This document shows, piece after piece, positions 54,794 to 62,668 of a stretch of 64,000 bases of DNA. The notes under the pieces are model-generated. The model was not told the DNA's origin and made no database searches. It worked only from the letters and a program-made list of their open reading frames with translations. Position 1 is the stretch's first letter, and each line of letters opens with the position of its first letter. The position numbers and the translations under genes were made by a program. Source of the stretch: Dinoroseobacter shibae DFL 12 = DSM 16493 (lineage in GTDB: Bacteria; Pseudomonadota; Alphaproteobacteria; Rhodobacterales; Rhodobacteraceae); contig NC_009952.1 of assembly GCF_000018145.1 (NCBI RefSeq), positions 1,116,001 to 1,180,000 on the forward strand. The letters run 5' to 3'.

Positions 54794-55600
54794 ATGGCAC
54801 AACAAAAAAATCACGACTATCACATCCTGCCGCCCTCGATCTGGCCCTTCGTCGGGTCGGTCAGCGGGTTCATCATGCTGTTCGGGGCGGTGCTCTGGAT
54901 GACGGGGCAGGGCCCTTACATGTTCCTCGTCGGTCTGGCGGGCGTGATCACCACCATGGTGGGCTGGTGGACCGAGGTCGTGCGCGAGAGCCACGCAGGC
55001 GATCACACCCCGGTGGTGCGGATCGGCCTGCGCTACGGCTTCATCTTCTTCATCATGTCCGAAGTGATGTTCTTCGCGGCCTGGTTCTGGAGCTTCTTCA
55101 AGCACGCGCTCTATCCGATGGACCCCGGCGGCATGAGCCCCGCGGTGGACGGCATCTGGCCGCCCGCGGGGATCGAAACCTTCGACCCCTGGCACCTGCC
55201 GCTGATCAACACGCTTATCCTGCTGTGTTCCGGCGCGGCGGCGACCTGGGCGCATCACGCGCTGGTGCATGAGAACAACAAGAAGGACATGAAGACCGGG
55301 CTCTTGCTGGCGATCGTGCTCGGCGTGATCTTCACCGGCTTCCAGGCTTATGAATACACCCATGCGGCCTTCGGCTTCGCGGGCAACATCTACGGCGCCA
55401 ACTTCTTCATGGCCACAGGCTTCCACGGGGCGCATGTGATCATCGGCACGGTGTTCCTCTTCGTGTGCTACCTGCGGGTGCGCCGCGACCACTTCACCGC
55501 CGAGAAGCATATCGGCTTCGAGGCCGCGGCCTGGTACTGGCACTTCGTCGATGTGGTCTGGCTGTTCCTGTTCGCGGCGATCTATGTCTGGGGCTCCTGA
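54794..55600 (+). CDS. coxC: cytochrome c oxidase subunit III
   Basis: 268 residues with seven membrane segments. Family marks: [14 protein letters not shown] at the start, [44 protein letters not shown], and the C-terminal [29 protein letters not shown] lies 7 nt before the ATG. It completes the aa3-type oxidase core with subunits I and II. Confidence 0.97.
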   Translation: MAQQKNHDYHILPPSIWPFVGSVSGFIMLFGAVLWMTGQGPYMFLVGLAGVITTMVGWWTEVVRESHAGDHTPVVRIGLRYGFIFFIMSEVMFFAAWFWSFFKHALYPMDPGGMSPAVDGIWPPAGIETFDPWHLPLINTLILLCSGAAATWAHHALVHENNKKDMKTGLLLAIVLGVIFTGFQAYEYTHAAFGFAGNIYGANFFMATGFHGAHVIIGTVFLFVCYLRVRRDHFTAEKHIGFEAAAWYWHFVDVVWLFLFAAIYVWGS

Positions 55601-55697
55601 CCCCACACTCTGAACGCGCCATGCGGCCGGGCCCTGTCCCGGCCGTTTGCACGTCTGCCGAGCCCTCCTCAATCCACCCCCTGCCCAAAGGAGCCCC

Positions 55698-56399
55698 ATG
55701 CTGCGCCTCGGTATCCCCCTCGCATTCGGTCTGATCGGCACCGCGATCCTGCTCGCCCTTGGCAACTGGCAGGTCAACCGGCTGGGCGAGAAGGAAGCGT
55801 TTCTGGCCGCCATCGATGCGCGGATCACCGAGGCCCCCGTGGACCTTCCCGCAACCATCGACCCGGAGGCCGACCGTTTCCGCGCGGTCGAAGTCCGCGG
55901 CCGCTACACCGGCCAAGAGATCGACGTGCTGGCCAGCGCCAAGGGGGTCGGCGCCGCTTACCGCGTGATCTCGGCATTCGAGACCGACGACGGGCGCCGC
56001 GTGCTCATCGACCGCGGTTTCCTGCCCGTGGCGCAGCGCGCCGCCCCGCGGACATTCCCCGAGGCGCGGCTGCAAGGCAACCTGCACTGGCCGGACGAGG
56101 TCGACAGCTTCACGCCCGAGCCGGACACGGGCGACAACACCTGGTTTGCCCGTGACGTGCCCGCCCTGGCCGCGGCCCTCGACACCGAGCCGGTGCTCAT
56201 CGTCCTGCGCGCCACGTCGGAGCCCGACCCCTTCGCGACACCCTATCCACTGGACACCAGCGGCATTCCGAACGATCACCTCGAATACGCGGTGACATGG
56301 TTTTCCCTCGCCGCCGTGTGGTTCGGGATGACACTCTATTTCCTGTGGCGTATGAGGCGTCCAGACCGGGGCGCGTCCCGGGCGACGGACGAGCAATAG
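55698..56399 (+). CDS. SURF1 family cytochrome oxidase biogenesis protein
   Basis: 233 residues from ATG 55698 (AAAGGAG 5 nt upstream). Two terminal membrane helices: about 4-22 and 205-224 (HLEYAVTWFSLAAVWFGMT). SURF1 signatures: LGNWQVNRLGEKEAFLAAI, FRAVEVRGRYTG, VLIDRGFLP and the C-terminal NDHLEYAVTWF. It helps insert heme a into subunit I. Confidence 0.93.
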   Translation: MLRLGIPLAFGLIGTAILLALGNWQVNRLGEKEAFLAAIDARITEAPVDLPATIDPEADRFRAVEVRGRYTGQEIDVLASAKGVGAAYRVISAFETDDGRRVLIDRGFLPVAQRAAPRTFPEARLQGNLHWPDEVDSFTPEPDTGDNTWFARDVPALAAALDTEPVLIVLRATSEPDPFATPYPLDTSGIPNDHLEYAVTWFSLAAVWFGMTLYFLWRMRRPDRGASRATDEQ

Positions 56400-56412
56400 T
56401 CAAGGCAAGCGT

Positions 56413-57804
56413 ATGCGTTACATCTCTACCCGCGGGCAGGCCCCGGCCATGGCCTTCCACGAAGCGATGCTGGCGGGGCTGGCGAGCGATGGCGGGCTCT
56501 ACGTCCCCGAAACCGTGCCCACCCTCACCGAGGCCGAGATCCGCGCCATGGCCGGTCTGCCCTACGAAGAGATCGCGTTCCGGGTGATGATGCCCTTCCT
56601 GGGCAACAGCTTCACCGAAGAAGAATTCCGCACCGACATCGCCACCGCCTACGGCGGGTTCGGCCACGACGCCCGCGCGCCCCTGAAACAGCTCGGGCCC
56701 AACCATTTCCTGCTGGAGCTCTTCCACGGCCCGACGCTGGCGTTCAAGGACTTCGCCATGCAGCTCATCGGGCAGCTCTTCCAGCGGGAGCTTACCCGGC
56801 GCGGCAGCCGCGTGACCATCGTGGGCGCCACCTCCGGCGATACCGGCTCCGCGGCGATCGAGGCGTTCCGCGGCATCGCGTCCGTGGATGTGTTCATCCT
56901 CTATCCCCACGGCCGGGTCTCCGAGGTGCAGCGCCGCCAGATGACCACGCCCACCGAGGACAACGTCCATGCCCTCGCCCTGCACGGCCATTTCGATGAC
57001 TGCCAGGCGCGGCTGAAGGACATGTTCAACGACCACGGCTTCCGCGACGGGGTGCGGCTGGCGGGCGTGAATTCGATCAACTGGGCGCGGGTGCTGGCCC
57101 AGGTCGTCTACTACTTCTCCGCCGCGACCAGCCTGGGCGCCCCGGACCGCAAGATCAGCTTCACCGTGCCCACTGGCAATTTCGGCGACATCTTCGCAGG
57201 CTACATCGCGCGGCGCATGGGCCTGCCCATCGACACCCTTGTGATCGCCACCAACCAGAACGACATTCTGCACCGCTGCCTGACCACCGGGGCCTACGAG
57301 ACCGACGCGGTCATCCCCTCGATCAGCCCGTCCATGGATATCCAGGTCAGCTCGAATTTCGAGCGGCTCCTGTTCGACGTCTACGACCGGGACGGGGCGG
57401 CGGTGGCGCAGCTGATGGACGAGTTGAAGACAAAGGGCGGCTTCACCCTGTCGCAAGGCGCGTTGACCCGCCTGCGCGAAGGCTTCGCCTCGGGCCGCGC
57501 GTCCGAGGACGAGACCTCCGCCACCATCACCCGCGCACGCGACACCATGAACGAGCTTTTGTGCCCGCATTCGGCGGTGGGCGTGCATGTGGCCGAGCAG
57601 CATATCGAGCCCGGCGTGCCCATGGTCACGCTGGCCACCGCGCATCCGGCGAAGTTCCCCGCCGCGGTGGAGGCCGCGACCGGGGTGCATCCGCCCCTTC
57701 CGCCGCGGATGGAAACGCTCTATGAGCGGCCCGAACGCCTGACCGAAGTGCCCAACGACCTCGGCGCGCTGCAAACCCTTATCCGCGAACGGATCGACCC
57801 ATGA
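56413..57804 (+). CDS. thrC: threonine synthase
   Basis: 463 residues. PLP enzyme of the long (class 2) threonine synthase type: MRYISTRGQAPAMAFHEAMLAGLASDGGLYVPE, the lysine that binds PLP in GPTLAFKDFAMQLIGQLF (about residue 115), and VGATSGDTGSAAIEAF. It converts O-phosphohomoserine to threonine. It follows surf1 by 13 bp and overlaps the M16 peptidase gene by 4 bp, so it probably shares the oxidase operon transcript. Confidence 0.97.
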   Translation: MRYISTRGQAPAMAFHEAMLAGLASDGGLYVPETVPTLTEAEIRAMAGLPYEEIAFRVMMPFLGNSFTEEEFRTDIATAYGGFGHDARAPLKQLGPNHFLLELFHGPTLAFKDFAMQLIGQLFQRELTRRGSRVTIVGATSGDTGSAAIEAFRGIASVDVFILYPHGRVSEVQRRQMTTPTEDNVHALALHGHFDDCQARLKDMFNDHGFRDGVRLAGVNSINWARVLAQVVYYFSAATSLGAPDRKISFTVPTGNFGDIFAGYIARRMGLPIDTLVIATNQNDILHRCLTTGAYETDAVIPSISPSMDIQVSSNFERLLFDVYDRDGAAVAQLMDELKTKGGFTLSQGALTRLREGFASGRASEDETSATITRARDTMNELLCPHSAVGVHVAEQHIEPGVPMVTLATAHPAKFPAAVEAATGVHPPLPPRMETLYERPERLTEVPNDLGALQTLIRERIDP

Positions 57805-59081
57805 CCCAGACCCCCGACAGCCAGACCCAGTTGACCGAGCTGGCCAACGGGTTCCGGATCGTGACCGAACACATGCCGGGCCTGAAATCGGCGGCCGTGG
57901 GCATCTGGGTGCTGGCCGGCGGCCGTCACGAGCGGCTGGAACAGAACGGCATCGCCCATTTCCTCGAACACATGGCGTTCAAGGGGACCGAGAAACGCTC
58001 CACCCTGGGGATCGCCGAGGCGATCGAGGATGTGGGCGGCTATATCAACGCCTATACCTCGCGCGAAGTCACCGCCTATTACGCCCGCGTGCTGGAGGCC
58101 GATGTGGGCCTTGCGGTGGATGTGCTGGCCGATATCCTGCGCAACCCTGTCTTCGCCCCCGAAGAGATCGAGGTAGAGCGCGGCGTGATCCTGCAGGAGA
58201 TCGGACAGGCGCTCGACACGCCCGACGACGTGGTCTTCGACTGGCTGCAGGAACGCGCCTTTGCCGACCAGCCCATGGGCCGCACGATCCTCGGACCCGC
58301 CGAGCGGGTGCGCGGCTTTGCCCGCAACGATTTCTTCGATTTCGTGGGCGAGCATTACACGCCCGAAACCATGATCCTGTCCGCGGCGGGGGCGGTCGAT
58401 CACGACGCGCTCGTGGCCTTGGCCGAGAAGCTTTTTGGCGACATGGCCCGCCGTGACCGGGCCGACGCTGCCCAGGCGCGCTTCACCTGCGGCGAGGCGC
58501 GGGTGATCAAGCCGCTGGAGCAGGTCCATTTCGCCATGGCCCTGCCCGGGCCGGGCTACCGCGATCCGGCGGTCTATACCGCGCAGGTCTATGCCACGGC
58601 ACTCGGGGGCGGGATGTCGTCGCGCCTGTTCCAGGAGGTGCGCGAGAAGCGTGGCTTGTGCTATTCGATCTTCGCCCAGTCCGGCGCCTATGCCGAGACC
58701 GGGATGATGACGATCTATGCGGGCACCTCCGGCGACCAGATCGCCGAGCTGTGCGAGATCACCCTGCGGGAGATGCAGCGCGCCGGCAATGACATGAGCA
58801 CCCAGGAAGTCGCCCGCGCCCGGGCCCAGATGAAGGCGGGGCTGCTGATGGGGCTGGAAAGCCCGTCCTCGCGCGCCGAACGCCTGGCCCGGCTCGTGGG
58901 CGTGTGGAACCGGGTGCCGTCCCTGGACGAGACCATCGCCCGGATCGACGCGGTCACCACCGGCGACGTGAAGGTCTACGGCGCCGAGCTGTGCCAGAGC
59001 GGGGATGTGGCCACCGCGCTTTATGGCCCCGCCGACGCGGCGCCGGATCTGGCCGCGATCCGGGAGCGCCTGGCGGCCTGA
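57801..59081 (+). CDS. M16 family zinc metallopeptidase (mitochondrial processing peptidase-like)
   Basis: 426 residues. The inverted zinc motif HFLEHMAFKGT (His-x-x-Glu-His, about residues 53-57) and the downstream zinc-ligand Glu in EEIEVERGVILQEI (about residue 131) are present, followed by LGGGMSSRLFQEVREKRGLCYS in the C-terminal half. Bacterial relatives of mitochondrial processing peptidase beta. No signal peptide, so cytoplasmic. The stop shares one base with the next start. Confidence 0.93.
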   Translation: MTQTPDSQTQLTELANGFRIVTEHMPGLKSAAVGIWVLAGGRHERLEQNGIAHFLEHMAFKGTEKRSTLGIAEAIEDVGGYINAYTSREVTAYYARVLEADVGLAVDVLADILRNPVFAPEEIEVERGVILQEIGQALDTPDDVVFDWLQERAFADQPMGRTILGPAERVRGFARNDFFDFVGEHYTPETMILSAAGAVDHDALVALAEKLFGDMARRDRADAAQARFTCGEARVIKPLEQVHFAMALPGPGYRDPAVYTAQVYATALGGGMSSRLFQEVREKRGLCYSIFAQSGAYAETGMMTIYAGTSGDQIAELCEITLREMQRAGNDMSTQEVARARAQMKAGLLMGLESPSSRAERLARLVGVWNRVPSLDETIARIDAVTTGDVKVYGAELCQSGDVATALYGPADAAPDLAAIRERLAA

Positions 59082-59665
59082 TGCTTCTACGCCGGCCCGC
59101 ACTCCGGATCGAGACGGAGCGCATGACGCTGCGCCCGCCGTCCCACGCGGATTTCCGATCCTGGACCGCCCTGCGCGCGACCAGCCGCGCATTCCTGACC
59201 CCGTGGGAGCCGACCTGGTCGCCCGATCACCTGAGCCGCAAGTCCTTCACCAACCGGGTCTACTGGGCCAATCGGTCGATCAAGGGCGAGACCGCCTATC
59301 CGCTCTTTTTGTTCGAACGCGGCAGCCAAGACCTGCTGGGGGCGATCACGCTCGACAATGTCAAGCGCGGCCCGGCCCAGTCGGCCACCCTGGGCTACTG
59401 GATCGGTGCGCCCTATGCCCGGCAGGGGTTCATGCGCGAGGCGATCACCGCGCTTACCCATTACGCCCATACGGAGATGGATCTCAGCCGCATCGAGGCC
59501 GCCTGCCTGCCGGAGAACACGGCCTCTCGCGGCGCGTTGGAGAAATGCGGGTTCAAGTACGAGGGTGTCGCGCAGAGCTACCTGCAGATCGCCGGGCGCT
59601 GGCGCAACCATGTGCTCTACGCCAATTTGCGCGGTGACCGCCGGGGCCGCACCGACGTGCGCTGA
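59081..59665 (+). CDS. GNAT N-acetyltransferase, RimJ/RimL-like
   Basis: 194 residues from ATG 59081 (TGATG junction with the M16 gene). GNAT motifs: ETERMTLRPPSHADFRSW, SATLGYWIGAPYARQGFMREAITAL (acetyl-CoA-binding loop RQGFMREA), and RIEAACLPENTASRGALEKCGFKYEGV. Most like the ribosomal-protein alanine acetyltransferases. The order surf1-thrC-M16-GNAT is common in Rhodobacterales. Confidence 0.88.
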   Translation: MLLRRPALRIETERMTLRPPSHADFRSWTALRATSRAFLTPWEPTWSPDHLSRKSFTNRVYWANRSIKGETAYPLFLFERGSQDLLGAITLDNVKRGPAQSATLGYWIGAPYARQGFMREAITALTHYAHTEMDLSRIEAACLPENTASRGALEKCGFKYEGVAQSYLQIAGRWRNHVLYANLRGDRRGRTDVR

Positions 59666-59756
59666 GCGCGGGCCGCTGGCCTGCGGTGGTGCGTATTTTC
59701 GGAACTGTGACAGGGACATGCGCGCCATCCGGCCTGCGGCGCGCGACTTGCGGGCA

Positions 59757-59785
59757 ACAAAAACGCCGCTTGATCCAAGCGGCGT
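59757..59785 (-). terminator. intrinsic terminator of infC
   Basis: Perfect 10-bp stem ACGCCGCTTG / CAAGCGGCGT with a 3-nt loop; on the minus strand it is followed by TTTTTG. Confidence 0.92.
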
Positions 59786-59810
59786 CTTCGGTCGTGCCGA
59801 TGTTTTTCGG

Positions 59811-60356
59811 TTACTTCGCCAGGGGGCCGATCATCATCACCATCTGGCGGCCTTCCATCTTCGGCATGTTCTCGACCTTGCCGATTTCCTTGGTGTCCTC
59901 GGCGACCCGTTCCAGCAGTTCGCGGCCCAGGTTCTGATGCGCCATTTCCCGTCCGCGGAACCGCAAGGTCACCTTCACCTTGTCGCCGCCTTCAAGGAAC
60001 TTGAACACGTTGCGCATCTTGACCTGGTAGTCATGGGTGTCGGTGTTCGGACGGAACTTGACCTCCTTGACGTCGATGGTCTTCTGCTTCTTGCGGGCCT
60101 CGCTCTCGCGTTTTTGCTGTTCGTATTTGAACTTGCCGAAATCCATGATCTTGCAGACCGGCGGATTGGCGTTTGGCGAAATCTCCACCAGATCGAGCCC
60201 GGCTTCCTCGGCCATGCGCATGGCTTCTCGGGGGGTGACGACTCCGGCGTTTTCGCCGTCGGCATCGATCAATCTAATCTCGGGGGCGCGGATGCGCCCG
60301 TTCACGCGCGGGCCGGTATCACGTTGCGGCGGGGCGTTATGGGGTCTGCGGGCTAT
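59811..60356 (-). CDS. infC: translation initiation factor IF-3
   Basis: 181 residues if translation begins at ATA 60356, which has AAGGA 9 nt upstream and gives (M)[18 protein letters not shown], the N-terminus I expect for Rhodobacterales IF-3. N-domain: [20 protein letters not shown]; linker and C-domain: [51 protein letters not shown]-3 rejects non-AUG initiation and so limits its own synthesis when its start codon is rare; E. coli infC uses AUU. A TTG at 60419 is an alternative but has no ribosome site and adds unusual residues. Confidence 0.9.
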   Translation of the reverse strand: MARRPHNAPPQRDTGPRVNGRIRAPEIRLIDADGENAGVVTPREAMRMAEEAGLDLVEISPNANPPVCKIMDFGKFKYEQQKRESEARKKQKTIDVKEVKFRPNTDTHDYQVKMRNVFKFLEGGDKVKVTLRFRGREMAHQNLGRELLERVAEDTKEIGKVENMPKMEGRQMVMMIGPLAK

Positions 60357-60500
60357 GGGTTTGGTCCTTGTATCGTTTACCTTTTGAGATGCAGACGGTA
60401 AGCGCTCTGGCGGGTGCAATCAAGCTGGATATTGCAGCCTTGGGCCAGAATGCAGCCCCCTAAAGCGGCCTGATATCTGGCCAAAATGGCGGTCGGATAC

Positions 60501-60557
60501 CTGTCGGGCAAGTGTCGGGCATGTGTATGGCACCTGTCGGGCAAAAGGGCCGACAGG
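60501..60557. repeat. cluster of short TGTCGGGCA repeats and a hairpin between fpr and infC
   Basis: TGTCGGGCA occurs three times (60502-60510, 60513-60521, 60535-60543). The last copy forms a stem with a downstream inverted copy: CCTGTCGG (60533-60540) / CCGACAGG (60550-60557). No T-run follows on the minus strand. It may affect the infC leader or end the fpr transcript. Confidence 0.4.
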
Positions 60558-60571
60558 CGCGAAAGACAGGA

Positions 60572-61432
60572 TCAATCCAGAAACGCTTTTTCCACCACGT
60601 AATGGGCGGGTTTGGAATTGGCGCCCTCTTCGAGCCCGTAGCTTTCCAGCATGTCCTTCAATTCGAGATTGAAAGCCAGGTTGCCGCAGATCATCGCCCG
60701 GTCGGTTTCGGGACACAGCACCGGCACGTCGAGATCCGAAAAACACTCCCCCGATTTCATCAGGTCCGTGATCCGGCCCATCTTGGGGCTCTGTTCGCGG
60801 GTGGTGGTGGGGTAGTACTTGATCTTCTTCCAGAAGCCGTCGCCGATCACCTCGTTGAGCAGCTCGTCGGTCTTGAGGCTCTCGATCACCTCGCGGCCAT
60901 AGTCCAGCTCGCCCGCCTCGCGGCAGGTATGGGTGATGATGACCTCGTCGTAATCCTCGTAGGTTTGCGGCTCGCGCAGCAGGCTTGCGAAGGGGGCGAA
61001 GCCCGTGCCGGTGGCGAAGAACCAGATCCGCTTGCCCGGCAGCAGCGCGTCATGCACGAGCGTGCCCACGGGCTTGGGCCGCAGGATGATCTGCTCGCCC
61101 GGCTGGATATGTTGCAGCCGCGAGGTCAGCGGACCGTCGGGCACCTTGATCGAATAGAACTCCAGCTCCTCGTCCCAGGAGGGCGAGGCGATGGAATAGG
61201 CCCGCAGGAGCGGCTTCTGCTTGCCGGTCTTGGGGTCCGGGTCGCCCATCAGGCCGATCATCACGAATTCCCCCGAGCGGAAGCGCAGGGTCTGCGGACG
61301 CGTCACCCGGAAGGAAAACAGGCGGTCTGTCCAGTGCTTGACCGACAGCACGGTCTGGGCATCCGGAAGGGTGGGGACTTTGATCGGTGTTGCGTCTGTC
61401 ACGGTGCTCATCACGTCGGTCGGTTTGTTCAT
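60572..61432 (-). CDS. fpr: ferredoxin--NADP reductase
   Basis: 286 residues. FAD domain: FRSGEFVMIGLMGDP and RAYSIASPSWDEELEFYSIKVPDGPLTSRLQ; NADP domain: LFATGTGFAPF-type loop (WFFATGTGFAPFASLLREP) and the C-terminal GxMAMI-type region CGNLAFNLELKDMLESYGLEEG. The chain ends FLD, near the C-terminal extension that covers FAD in subclass I enzymes. It exchanges electrons between NADPH and ferredoxin or flavodoxin. It follows the sulfate-reduction genes by 67 bp on the same strand, a possible electron source for the sulfite reductase. Confidence 0.93.
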   Translation of the reverse strand: MNKPTDVMSTVTDATPIKVPTLPDAQTVLSVKHWTDRLFSFRVTRPQTLRFRSGEFVMIGLMGDPDPKTGKQKPLLRAYSIASPSWDEELEFYSIKVPDGPLTSRLQHIQPGEQIILRPKPVGTLVHDALLPGKRIWFFATGTGFAPFASLLREPQTYEDYDEVIITHTCREAGELDYGREVIESLKTDELLNEVIGDGFWKKIKYYPTTTREQSPKMGRITDLMKSGECFSDLDVPVLCPETDRAMICGNLAFNLELKDMLESYGLEEGANSKPAHYVVEKAFLD

Positions 61433-61499
61433 CTGTCAAGCGAGGTTGACATCTCGCCTCCCCTGTTAAACGGTCTTTGGCAGTCTGGAAAGAGGACAA

Positions 61500-61916
61500 T
61501 CAGGCGCGCAGGGCAGCCCGGTAGTCATGGTCGCGCCAGTTCGCGCGGGCGAGCCATTGGTCCTCGGGCTGGCGGGCGGCGAGGGCGGCGTCGATTTCGA
61601 CCTCGTCAAAGCCCGACCGCCGGGCCATGGCGTATTGATCCGCGAGCACATGGCCGCGCGCCCGCAGTCGACCGCCATAGCCCATGTCGCGCAGGCGCCG
61701 CGCAATGGTGAAGCCGCGACCATCGGCGAAATTCGGGAAATCCACGCGGATCATTTCGATCCCCTCCAGCCGGAGCAGGAGACGGTCCACATCGGCGTCG
61801 CTGGGCAGATCGAGGCTGCGCACGTCATTTGCGGGGGCTTCGGCCAGCGGGGTGAAACCGCCGGTCCAGTCGTCGGCGGCGAACCCGGTGTCGGTGACGA
61901 TGGTGGTCGCATTCAT
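61500..61916 (-). CDS. DUF934 domain protein of the sulfate-assimilation cluster
   Basis: 138 residues from ATG 61916, overlapping the cysH stop by 4 bp. The DUF934 pattern is visible: IRVDFPNFADGRGFTIARRLRDMGYGGRLRARGHVLADQYAMARRSGFDEVEI. These proteins are constantly linked to cysH and cysI in Proteobacteria, but their biochemical role is not established. Confidence 0.9.
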   Translation of the reverse strand: MNATTIVTDTGFAADDWTGGFTPLAEAPANDVRSLDLPSDADVDRLLLRLEGIEMIRVDFPNFADGRGFTIARRLRDMGYGGRLRARGHVLADQYAMARRSGFDEVEIDAALAARQPEDQWLARANWRDHDYRAALRA

Positions 61917-62668
61917 GCTGCGTCTCCTGTGGGCAGGGGGCCGCGCACGGCCTTTCCGTTGATGAAATGGATGCCGCACTCTTCCTTGTCGGCATCGCGC
62001 CAGCGGCCTGCGCGGGGGTCTTCGCCCGGCGCCACCTTCGATGTGCAGGGCGCGCAGCCGATGGACGGATAGCCGCGCGCCACCAGCGGATGACGGGGCA
62101 GGCGGTTGTTGGTCATGTAGTCCTGCACGTCCCCGGGCGTCCAATGGGCCAGCGGGTTGACCTTGATCCGGCTCGGACCGTCCGCCTCGAAGAACTCCAA
62201 CGCCGCACGGCTGCCCGCCTGGAACCGCTTGCGCCCGGTGATCCAGGCGTCAAAGCGCGACAGCGCCGCGTCCAGAGGCGCGGTCTTGCGCAGGGCGCAG
62301 CAGGCATCCGGGTCGCGCTGGTGCAGGGTGCCCTCGGGATCCGTCGCGCGCACTGCCTCCGCACCCGCGCGGATCACCCGCAGGTTGCGCAGACCGAGCC
62401 GCTCCGACACGTCCCGCTGATAGGCGAGGGTTTCGGGAAACAGCATCTCGGTGTCGATGAACAGCACCGGAGTATCCGGATCGCGCCGCGCGATCATGTG
62501 CAGCAGAACCACCGACTCCGCCCCGAAGGAGCTGACCAGCGCGGTGTGCCCGACGGTCGGGTCGTTCAGCGCGCGCTCCACCACCGCCGTCGCCGAGTGG
62601 TGGCGATAGCGATGGTTGAGATGCGCGACCCGCTCCGCGACCGGCGGCAGGGGGGCTTCAAGCGGCAT
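61913..62668 (-). CDS. cysH: assimilatory (phospho)adenylyl-sulfate reductase, 4Fe-4S type
   Basis: 251 residues from ATG 62668, overlapping the sulfite reductase gene by 11 bp. PAPS-reductase fold: SSFGAESVVLLHMIA (PP-loop type), IDTEMLFPETLAY, then the cluster cysteines DACCALRK and CAPCT, and the catalytic ECGIHF near the C-terminus. The CC plus CxxC pattern marks the iron-sulfur enzymes that use APS directly rather than PAPS. It reduces the activated sulfate to sulfite with thioredoxin. Confidence 0.93.
   Translation of the reverse strand: MPLEAPLPPVAERVAHLNHRYRHHSATAVVERALNDPTVGHTALVSSFGAESVVLLHMIARRDPDTPVLFIDTEMLFPETLAYQRDVSERLGLRNLRVIRAGAEAVRATDPEGTLHQRDPDACCALRKTAPLDAALSRFDAWITGRKRFQAGSRAALEFFEADGPSRIKVNPLAHWTPGDVQDYMTNNRLPRHPLVARGYPSIGCAPCTSKVAPGEDPRAGRWRDADKEECGIHFINGKAVRGPLPTGDAA

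Noticed and set aside
53996-55858. A 620-residue open frame on the minus strand
   Set aside because: Antisense to ctaG, coxC and surf1, which are certain genes.
60357-60419. TTG at 60419 as the infC start
   Set aside because: No Shine-Dalgarno before it, and the added 21 residues do not look like IF-3; the AAGGA site points to ATA 60356.
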